This document shows positions 58,116 to 64,000 of a stretch of 64,000 nucleotides of DNA, in pieces. The notes beneath the pieces are model-generated. The model did no database searches. It was not told the DNA's origin and saw nothing but the letters and a program-made list of their open reading frames with translations. The DNA is from UBA8949 sp942493365. Lineage in GTDB: Bacteria; Bacillota; Clostridia; Saccharofermentanales; UBA5734. Position 1 is the stretch's first letter, and each line of letters starts with the position of its first letter. Made by a program: the position numbers and the translations under genes. The DNA lies in NCBI GenBank assembly GCA_942493365.1, contig OW818697.1, positions 1,364,001 to 1,428,000 of the forward strand, written 5' to 3'.

Positions 58116-59189
58116 TCAGGGGCTGAAATAGCGTTTCAGATAGGATTCGACGGCAGCCAGATACGGCTCATGATCCTTGAGGTAACCTTCAATAAAGCCC
58201 GGCTGCGAGTTGGTGAAAATCATCGTCGTATCCGGATGGAGGCGCAGGCGTTCATCAACCAGCGTTTTGATCGCTGCCTGGCTGACCGCTGCCGTTTGTT
58301 GACTGTAGGTCAAAAAGATCGGCAGCTGACAGCGGGTTAATATCGTGGTCAGATTGGTATCGCTCATCGTGCCGGCTGAAAAGCGAATCGCGTAGGGCAC
58401 GGTGTATTGCAGGAAATATTCACCCAGCCAGCCGTCTTCGCGACAAACTGCCTGGATGTACTCATCGGGTGAACTGCAAGGCGTATCCAGCATCAGGCCA
58501 CGGATGTAGGACTGGTCAAAGCCCAGGTTTTTGATTTCTTTTGAATAGCCAGCGAGCTTGGATTGGGCATCCTGGTCGTTTTTGGCGGCCGCCTCGACAA
58601 GGCCAGGCGTCGGCAAATGATCGAGCGCCAGGAGCGAGGCCGAAACGCCAGTGCCAAAGCCGTAAAGCAGAACATCGTGAGTAGCGGCATTCTTGCGGAC
58701 ATATCCGATTGCCGCCAGCACATCGGCCCACTCAGCATAGCCAAAACTGGACATTTGCCCTTCGGATTGCCCACTGCGACGCAGGTCAAAGGCCAAGACA
58801 CAAAAACCCTGATCCAACAGGAATTCATAGAGTTCAGCGCTTTCCAATCCAAATTGCAGGCGGTTTTTGCCCTGATCATGAACCAGGATGACGGTGCTGA
58901 TTGCTTCCTCTCCAGCTTTGAGCTCGGGCGAAAAATACCAGCCCTGCAATTGGGTTTGCTCATCCAAAGATGGAAAACTGACCAGGTTGAAAGGCGGCAG
59001 GGTATTGTTGCTGAAGGTGTCTAAAGGCTTGGCCGGCTGGCGCATCAGATCATTGGCCTTGATGAAAGTCACAGCAAGGACAGCAATCAGAATCAAGGCG
59101 ATAACAGAGGAGATGCCAGCGGTCTGGCGAATGCGTCGTGAATGTTTCTGACTGGCCGGGACGCGGCTGATGCTTGAAAGTGTGGGCAT
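58116..59189 (-). CDS. Membrane-anchored alpha/beta-hydrolase fold protein lacking the nucleophile Ser
   Basis: A 357-residue protein with one N-terminal membrane segment (SVIALILIAVLAVTFI) and an extracytoplasmic alpha/beta-hydrolase domain: oxyanion strand VILVHDQGKNR, FDLRRSGQSEGQ, then the elbow LLYGFGTGVSAS. The usual GxSxG is GFGTG, so the catalytic serine is missing. The C-terminal half follows the 'serine aminopeptidase'-like fold. It may be a non-enzymatic binding protein, or it may use another residue. AAGGAG precedes the ATG. It converges on ubiB with 7 bases between stops. Confidence 0.8.
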   Translation of the reverse strand: MPTLSSISRVPASQKHSRRIRQTAGISSVIALILIAVLAVTFIKANDLMRQPAKPLDTFSNNTLPPFNLVSFPSLDEQTQLQGWYFSPELKAGEEAISTVILVHDQGKNRLQFGLESAELYEFLLDQGFCVLAFDLRRSGQSEGQMSSFGYAEWADVLAAIGYVRKNAATHDVLLYGFGTGVSASLLALDHLPTPGLVEAAAKNDQDAQSKLAGYSKEIKNLGFDQSYIRGLMLDTPCSSPDEYIQAVCREDGWLGEYFLQYTVPYAIRFSAGTMSDTNLTTILTRCQLPIFLTYSQQTAAVSQAAIKTLVDERLRLHPDTTMIFTNSQPGFIEGYLKDHEPYLAAVESYLKRYFSP

Positions 59190-59285
59190 GCGGTGCTCCT
59201 TTGAACAGGTATAATCCTATAAATTATAGCACGCGGGAAGGCTTCTTGTGGTAGAATTGAGAACGAAAAGCAAGGAGGACAACGT

Positions 59286-60083
59286 ATGAATTTTTTCGAA
59301 GCAATACTATTTGGCATCGTACAGGGTATCACTGAATTTCTGCCCGTCAGCAGCTCGGGCCATTTGACCCTTTTAGGCAAGATATTCAAACTAAGCGATG
59401 GCGATATGATGTCGTTAACCACACTGCTGCACATGGGCACCTTGATCGCCGTCTTTATTGTTATGCGTCGAGAAATCGGTGCCATTTTCCGCGATATTTT
59501 TGGCAAAAAAACCTGGATGCTGATCGTAGCCACGATTCCGGCTGTCTTGGCGGCTGTCTTTCTCGGTGATGAATTGGAAGCGCTTTTCGGAGGCGATCTT
59601 TTGGGATACTTTTTCCTGGCCACCGCGCTGATTCTTTTGGCGGCGGTTATCTTCTGGCGAAAGACCACGACTGACCAGGATGTCGGCTACCCGCATGCCA
59701 TCATCGGTGGTTTGGCACAGGCCATCTCGATTGCGCCGGGCATCTCGCGTTCGGGCGCGACCATCACCGCGCTGCTGTTGTCGGGCGTCAATCGGGAGAA
59801 GGCCATCCGCTTTTCGTTTTTGATGTCAATCCCGGCCATCCTCGGCGGCTTTGCCCTCGACATGAAAAAACTGCTGGAAGGCCAAGGCACATCCGCCATC
59901 ACGTCGCTGGGCATTGAAAACATTATCATTGGTGTCGTCGTCGCGGCTGTCTCAGGCTGGCTGGTCATGGAATTTATGATCAAGAAGCTCAACCGCCGTG
60001 GTTTTCTCTATTGCGTGATTTATCTGATCATCCTCGGTGCCCTGATCCTGATTGACCAGAATTTGACCCATTTTGTCTTTTGA
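59286..60083 (+). CDS. uppP: UppP (BacA), undecaprenyl-diphosphatase
   Basis: A 265-residue membrane enzyme that recycles undecaprenyl diphosphate for cell-wall synthesis and gives bacitracin tolerance. The signatures are GIVQGITEFLPVSSSGHL at the N-terminus and PGISRSGATI near 150, which carry the catalytic Glu, Ser and Arg residues. About eight membrane segments. AAGGAGG lies before the ATG. It is followed 17 bases later by tsaD, perhaps in one transcript. Confidence 0.96.
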   Translation: MNFFEAILFGIVQGITEFLPVSSSGHLTLLGKIFKLSDGDMMSLTTLLHMGTLIAVFIVMRREIGAIFRDIFGKKTWMLIVATIPAVLAAVFLGDELEALFGGDLLGYFFLATALILLAAVIFWRKTTTDQDVGYPHAIIGGLAQAISIAPGISRSGATITALLLSGVNREKAIRFSFLMSIPAILGGFALDMKKLLEGQGTSAITSLGIENIIIGVVVAAVSGWLVMEFMIKKLNRRGFLYCVIYLIILGALILIDQNLTHFVF

Positions 60084-60100
60084 CCTGGAAGGGAAATTAA

Positions 60101-61135
60101 ATGCCTGATCTGATCCTGGGAATCGAATCGTCCTGTGATGAAACAGCGGCGGCCGTTGTGGCTGACGGCAGGATCATCCTGTCCAACGTCATCGCCTCGC
60201 AGGCTGATTTTCATCAGCAATTTGGCGGCGTCGTACCGGAGATTGCTTCACGCATGCACGTGGAAGCCATTTTACCGGTCATCGATCAGGCTCTGACCGA
60301 AGCCGGCATTGAACTGTCCGCTTTGTCCGCCATCGCGGTGACCAAAGGGCCCGGTCTGGTCGGCGCGCTGCTGGTTGGCCTGTCAGCGGCCAAAGGGCTG
60401 GCGTTGATGACCGGCAAGCCGCTGGTCGGTGTTCACCACATTCAAGGCCACATGGCAGCCAACTATCTGGCCGATCCCGATCTTGAACCGCCCTTTCTCT
60501 GCCTGGTCGCGTCGGGCGCGCACAGTCATTTGGTTCTGGTGGAAGATTACCAGCACAATCGAATTTTGGCGCGAACCCGCGATGATGCCGCCGGAGAGGC
60601 CTTTGACAAAATCGCCCGCGCGGTCGGCCTGGGCTACCCCGGCGGACCGCTGATCGACAAGGCTGCCGAGGGCGGCCGCACGGACGCGTTCCGCTTGCCC
60701 CAAACCGATTTCACCGACAGCCTGGATTTTTCCTTCAGCGGTTTAAAAACCGCCGCGCTCAATCAATTGACCCGTTTTCGCCAGCAGGCCGAAAAACTTG
60801 GGCAGAACTGGGAGGACGTCCTGCCGCTTCGGGATTTTGCGGCCACCTATCAGCAGGCGATTGTCGATGTGCTGGTTGACCATACCTTTAAGGCGCTGGA
60901 ACAGCATCACCTTAAGCGACTGACATTAGCGGGCGGCGTAGCAGCCAACCGCTGCCTGCGCCGGTGCATGGCAGAACGTGCGGCCCAAGAGGGGGTCAAG
61001 ATGACCTGCCCGCCGCTGATTCTGTGCACGGATAATGCTGCGATGATTGCTTCTGCGGGTTTTTTCGCCTTTCGGGCCGGCCAGCGTGATGACCTCTCGC
61101 TTAATGCCGAGGCGTCGTTGGAACTCAATGAATAA
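60101..61135 (+). CDS. tsaD: TsaD, tRNA threonylcarbamoyladenosine transferase
   Basis: A 344-residue universal protein (formerly Gcp) that moves the threonylcarbamoyl group to A37 of ANN-reading tRNAs. It starts LILGIESSCDETAAAVV. The metal-binding HHIQGHMAA lies near 111-115, SGAHSHLV near 137, and ASGG-type nucleotide contacts near the end (AGGVAANRCLR, LCTDNAAMIA). Cytoplasmic; partners TsaB, TsaE and TsaC are outside the window. AAGGGAAATTAA precedes the ATG. Confidence 0.96.
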   Translation: MPDLILGIESSCDETAAAVVADGRIILSNVIASQADFHQQFGGVVPEIASRMHVEAILPVIDQALTEAGIELSALSAIAVTKGPGLVGALLVGLSAAKGLALMTGKPLVGVHHIQGHMAANYLADPDLEPPFLCLVASGAHSHLVLVEDYQHNRILARTRDDAAGEAFDKIARAVGLGYPGGPLIDKAAEGGRTDAFRLPQTDFTDSLDFSFSGLKTAALNQLTRFRQQAEKLGQNWEDVLPLRDFAATYQQAIVDVLVDHTFKALEQHHLKRLTLAGGVAANRCLRRCMAERAAQEGVKMTCPPLILCTDNAAMIASAGFFAFRAGQRDDLSLNAEASLELNE

Positions 61136-61226
61136 TCGACGATTTATGAACGAATATTTCGACTTTGAGTATTCATGTTTTCTTGTATATTCATAAGGTC
61201 AGCAATAATATTCACTACCCCAAAAA

Positions 61227-61331
61227 TGTGGATAAACGATCGATTGAATATAAGATACCCAATAAACAAAGTGGTGCCAATAAATTGATATAGATAAATT
61301 GTGTGGATAACTTTGTGGATAGTGTGTATAA
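61227..61331 (-). promoter_or_regulatory. Cluster of DnaA boxes upstream of smpB
   Basis: On the minus strand there are three perfect TTATNCACA boxes at 61227-61235, 61302-61310 (both TTATCCACA) and 61323-61331 (TTATACACA), plus one near match CTATCCACA at 61314-61322. All have the same orientation, and the last three are spaced 12 and 9 bases. The surrounding 230-base gap is strongly AT-rich. This is a DnaA-binding site by sequence; whether it is an origin, a titration site or an operator is not known. Confidence 0.75.
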
Positions 61332-61367
61332 AGTCTTGTATAAACAAACCAGGCGGGAGGAATAGCA

Positions 61368-61844
61368 GTGGTTCAGGAACATAACAGCAAGCTGGTAGCC
61401 GAGAATCGCAAGGCTTATCATGACTATATCATCGAGGAACGAATGGAGGCCGGAATTGAATTGGCCGGTACCGAAGTCAAGTCAATCCGCCAGGGCCGTA
61501 TCAACCTGAACGACAGTTATGCGGCCATCGTCAACGGTGAACTGTGGCTTTACAACCTGCACATCAGCCCTTACGAACAGGGCAATCGATTCAATAAAGA
61601 CCCGCTGCGGACGCGCAAACTGCTGATGCACAAACGCGAAATCATGCGCTTGTTCGGCGTCGTTCGCCAGGAAGGGCTGACCCTCATTCCGACCAAAATA
61701 TATTTCAAAAGCGGCAAGGTCAAGGTTGAAATCAGCCTGGCTCGCGGCAAAAAGAATTACGACAAACGTGACGCGGACGCCAAAAAACAGGCGACGCGCG
61801 AGATCGAGCGTCGCCTGAAGGATGGCGGGAAATACCGAGAATAG
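61368..61844 (+). CDS. smpB: SmpB, tmRNA-binding protein
   Basis: A 158-residue small basic protein of trans-translation, rescuing stalled ribosomes together with tmRNA. It has the family start NRKAYHDYIIEERMEAGIEL, GTEVKSIRQGRINLNDSYA and a Lys/Arg-rich tail. The start is a GTG, with GGGAGG nine bases before. The tmRNA gene itself was not found nearby. The DnaA-box cluster lies in its leader region. It converges on the DUF3048 gene with 7 bases between stops. Confidence 0.96.
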   Translation: MVQEHNSKLVAENRKAYHDYIIEERMEAGIELAGTEVKSIRQGRINLNDSYAAIVNGELWLYNLHISPYEQGNRFNKDPLRTRKLLMHKREIMRLFGVVRQEGLTLIPTKIYFKSGKVKVEISLARGKKNYDKRDADAKKQATREIERRLKDGGKYRE

Positions 61845-61851
61845 CTGGCCA

Positions 61852-62964
61852 TCAGCCGGTTATGGCAATATCGACGCTGGTGGGAACGACCCCGATATAA
61901 CTCTTGCCGGCATTGACCTGCAATTCAGCACCATTGACATCGGTAAAGACAAAGCTGTTGTTGGTTTCGCCCTTGGCCCAATTGATGACTTGTGACTTGC
62001 CTCCGGTTATGTAGTAGCCTTGCCCTTTGGAAAGATCGATTTCTTTCAGAACAGCGTCTGATTTATAATGGGAAACTTTGGTGACGAGCAGGAAAACATT
62101 GGTAAACTGGATGGCTTCGCCGGTTGCCAAGTCGATCTGGTCGGTGCCATATTCACCTTTGCTATAAAGCCTGGTTGCTGGCGTGTAGTAGAAATAGGCT
62201 GTGCAGTAATTCGAGAAGGGGATTGTGACATTGACCGCCACGTCAGAACCGGTCGCGGCAAAATCATCGGTCGCGCGGAAGTTGAAGGCCGTTTTCTGGC
62301 CCTCCCGTACCGTCATCCGAAATTCTTTTTTGGTGATGGCCGCCAGCAGCATTTCGCCTGTTGTCTTGACGCTGTGCTCATATCCGCGGTCGTGACGCCA
62401 GGCCTCATCCCGCCAGTAGGAGTCGGGGAAAACATGCAGATCGATATGGTTGTACTTCTGTCTGCTGAACTGGTCGTTGGCAGCATAGGATGCCCCAATA
62501 TGAACCAGGATGGCATCCAGGCCGCCGGCAACATCGATAAAATCGTGACGGGCGCTGCGAAGCGTCCCGATTTCCGGTACCGTCGACACATCGGTAAATA
62601 CGGCCATCATCCGCGTGATACCGCCTTCAACCGGCATCTCATAAAACAAATCGGCCGACTGGATACCGATCTGCGGCACGCCGTCTTTATGGTTGTTGAT
62701 CATGATGGCGACCGGCCGTTGGCCGACGGCTGTGGCGTTGATCAGGGGCTCGCCGGTCAGTGGGTTGGGCGGGTTGGGAGTCGGAGTGGGTGACGGTGTG
62801 ACCGTCGGAGTCGGGGAGGGCGTTGGTGTCGGAGCCAGCGTGGTTGCCGTGGTTTCAGCCTGACAGCCAAAGCTTAACGCACAGACGGCCAGCACGGACA
62901 CAATGATCAAGACAAATGCGACACGATAAAAAGTTCGGCGGGGGGCATGTTTTTGCTCGAACAT
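61852..62964 (-). CDS. DUF3048 (YerB-type) lipoprotein
   Basis: A 370-residue secreted lipoprotein. The N-terminal hydrophobic helix ends in the lipobox LSFGC. A Thr/Pro linker (PTPTPSPTPTVTPSPTPTP) follows, then the DUF3048 domain beginning NPLTGEPLI and containing RPVAIMINNHKDGVPQIGIQ and TLRSARHDFIDVAGGLDAILVHIG. The typical C-terminal DUF3048 half follows. Function unknown; Bacillus YerB is a paralogue. GGAG precedes the ATG. Confidence 0.9.
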   Translation of the reverse strand: MFEQKHAPRRTFYRVAFVLIIVSVLAVCALSFGCQAETTATTLAPTPTPSPTPTVTPSPTPTPNPPNPLTGEPLINATAVGQRPVAIMINNHKDGVPQIGIQSADLFYEMPVEGGITRMMAVFTDVSTVPEIGTLRSARHDFIDVAGGLDAILVHIGASYAANDQFSRQKYNHIDLHVFPDSYWRDEAWRHDRGYEHSVKTTGEMLLAAITKKEFRMTVREGQKTAFNFRATDDFAATGSDVAVNVTIPFSNYCTAYFYYTPATRLYSKGEYGTDQIDLATGEAIQFTNVFLLVTKVSHYKSDAVLKEIDLSKGQGYYITGGKSQVINWAKGETNNSFVFTDVNGAELQVNAGKSYIGVVPTSVDIAITG

Positions 62965-63114
62965 AAATTTTGCTCCGTTTCAATAATTCTATTGATATTC
63001 TATCATTAAATAATCACACTGTCATTTTTCTCACTCAGCAGCAGAGTCAGGTTTTATTTTTCATGCATAATCTGTTATGATAGTGATATCCAAATATTTA
63101 GGGAGGTCTGGCAT
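62965..63114. other. Short AT-rich divergent gap
   Basis: Contains a plus-strand TATGATAGT -10-like element near 63076 and AGGGAGG just before the zinc-ribbon gene. Nothing else recognised. Confidence 0.4.
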
Positions 63115-63666
63115 ATGGCATTTTTTCAAGATTTAGGCAAGAAGACATCAGACATGATGGAGATTTCAAAACTGAATTCATCCATCAGCAAAGAACAGGC
63201 CGCAATCGTAGAAGTTCAGAAGAAAATCGGCGTAACTGCCTATGAATTATTTGCTGCCGGACAACAGCTGCCGGAAGCTTTTCTGCCTGATTTACAGGAA
63301 ATTGCAGAAAAGTACCGTAGCATAATCGATCTGGAAAACAAGATCGCGGAGATTAAAGCTGAGGCGGAAAGATACAAAGAGGCTCAAGCTCAAGCTCAAG
63401 CCGCCGCCCAGGCGCAGGCGCAGGCTGCTGCGCAAGCCAAAGCGCAAGCCCAGGCTCAACCGCCAGCGCATGCCCCGTACCAAGCGCCAGTCCCGCCGCC
63501 AGCCCCTGCCGCGCCAGCCCCAGCCGCGGCCCCGGTTGCTCCGCCAGCCGCGGCCCCTGCTCCTCAAGTTGCACCGTCGGCAGGCAACAAATTTTGTGTC
63601 AGCTGTGGCGCCCAGATCGTTGCGGGCGCTGCTTTCTGCAGCAAGTGCGGAACCAAGGCCGAATAA
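63115..63666 (+). CDS. Coiled-coil protein with Ala/Gln/Pro linker and zinc ribbon
   Basis: A 183-residue protein. The N-terminal helix (FFQDLGKKTSDMMEISKLNSSIS..) resembles small zinc-ribbon proteins common in Firmicutes. The coiled coil runs to about 85, then a low-complexity Ala/Gln and Pro/Ala stretch (about 85-155), then a zinc ribbon (CVSCGAQI..CSKCGTKAE). The repetitive linker DNA (CAAGCTCAAGCT, GCGCAGGCGCAG) is prone to length change. AGGGAGG precedes the ATG. Function unknown. Confidence 0.8.
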   Translation: MAFFQDLGKKTSDMMEISKLNSSISKEQAAIVEVQKKIGVTAYELFAAGQQLPEAFLPDLQEIAEKYRSIIDLENKIAEIKAEAERYKEAQAQAQAAAQAQAQAAAQAKAQAQAQPPAHAPYQAPVPPPAPAAPAPAAAPVAPPAAAPAPQVAPSAGNKFCVSCGAQIVAGAAFCSKCGTKAE

Positions 63667-63691
63667 CTTTTTCAAATTATCGCAAAAATCA

Positions 63692-63726
63692 AACTGGCTG
63701 GATAAGATATCCGGCCAGTTTTTTTA
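63692..63726 (+). terminator. Terminator after zinc-ribbon gene
   Basis: Stem ACTGGC-TGGATA / TATCC-GGCCAGT followed by seven T residues, 26 bases after the stop. Confidence 0.9.
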
Positions 63727-63778
63727 TTGCGTCATGCAGCAAAAAGTCAATATATTTACAGTTTATTACAGGGGATGA

Positions 63779-63808
63779 TTGTATTCACAAGTCAGCAGGG
63801 TGTATAAT
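63779..63808 (+). promoter_or_regulatory. Promoter of the last gene
   Basis: TTGTAT (63779-63784), 18 bases, TATAAT (63803-63808). The LexA palindrome begins six bases after the -10 and would cover the start site. Confidence 0.7.
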
Positions 63809-63813
63809 CAAAA

Positions 63814-63827
63814 CGAACAAAAGTTCG
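63814..63827. promoter_or_regulatory. LexA (SOS) box
   Basis: CGAACAAAAGTTCG, a perfect CGAAC-N4-GTTCG palindrome as bound by LexA/DinR in Firmicutes, placed on the transcription start of the following gene. Repression by LexA is inferred. Confidence 0.75.
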
Positions 63828-63854
63828 CATTCAAAACGAACGGAGGCGTTTGCT

Positions 63855-64000
63855 GTGGCCCGTAAAGTCTATGTCAGAGTTATTGTCGAATTCGACCAAC
63901 AAGGCGGGCTTTGGCCGCGCTCGATCATCTGGGAGAATGGCTGTCAATACCGAATTGACCGCATTTTGGACGTTTCCCCGGGTGTTTCCACCAAGGTTGG
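63855..64000 (+). CDS. Small protein of unknown function, 3' end beyond window
   Basis: Open from a GTG at 63855 (CGGAGG eight bases before) to the end of the window; 48 codons are visible. The start ARKVYVRVIVEFDQQGGLWP and the following SIIWENGCQYRIDRILDV resemble a family of short uncharacterised Firmicutes proteins of about 80-100 residues. It is interesting because its promoter carries a LexA box, so it or the genes after it may belong to the SOS response. Confidence 0.7.
   Translation, partial: MARKVYVRVIVEFDQQGGLWPRSIIWENGCQYRIDRILDVSPGVSTKV

Noticed and set aside
61845..61851. tmRNA gene (ssrA) next to smpB
   Set aside because: Only 7 bases separate smpB from the convergent DUF3048 gene, and no tRNA-Ala-like ends were seen nearby.

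Overview
The window reads like the chromosome of an anaerobic, single-membrane (monoderm) Firmicute of the class Clostridia with roughly 55% GC. The reasons are sortase-type cell-wall anchors, a type IV pilus set with no outer-membrane secretin, ClpE-type and SmpB/TsaD/UppP housekeeping genes, a YdjGHI-like membrane-stress module, DUF975 and DUF3048 proteins, near-consensus sigma-A promoters, LexA boxes of the Bacillus/Clostridium kind and strong AGGAGG ribosome binding sites. The exact family cannot be fixed from the sequence. No transposase, integrase, prophage or CRISPR array was seen.

Layout. 1-9.3 kb: 3' part of citrate synthase; tRNA-Glu(CTC); a uvrA-clpE-carbonic anhydrase operon behind a promoter with a LexA-like box; an intergenic patch rich in small palindromes and a 23-copy heptamer array; argJ on the other strand. 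9.3-15.9 kb: three tandem DUF975 membrane proteins, then SPFH (YdjI-like), zinc-ribbon (YdjG-like) and double-TPM (YdjH-like) genes, probably one membrane-organisation unit. 15.9-22.8 kb: carbohydrate genes (GH1, GH13, GH36, GPH transporter). GH13, GH36 and the first ~480 bp of the transporter gene carry many indels, while both flanks are clean. 22.9-31.6 kb: one 2,890-residue LPXTG surface protein with 15 SdrD B-type repeats.

31.6-33.5 kb: a zinc-ribbon membrane protein, tRNA-Lys(CTT) and a lipoprotein. 33.8-45.3 kb: type IV pilus locus. pilB-pilT-pilC-pilM-pilN-pilO run rightwards and converge on a leftward set of five pilin-like genes plus an O-antigen-ligase-like membrane protein that could glycosylate pilin. 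45.7-49.3 kb: a coiled-coil membrane protein and an unrecognised partner. 49.4-56 kb: two paralogous CnaB/DUF11 surface proteins, each behind its own c-di-GMP-I (GEMM) riboswitch. This is the strongest regulatory discovery in the window: it puts adhesin production under c-di-GMP right beside the pilus genes.

56-64 kb: phasin-like protein and UbiB-family kinase, an alpha/beta-hydrolase lacking its nucleophile serine, uppP, tsaD, a cluster of four co-oriented DnaA boxes, smpB, a DUF3048 lipoprotein, a zinc-ribbon coiled-coil protein, and the start of a small gene behind a perfect LexA palindrome. Taken together the window is largely an envelope, adhesion and surface-motility region embedded in housekeeping genes.
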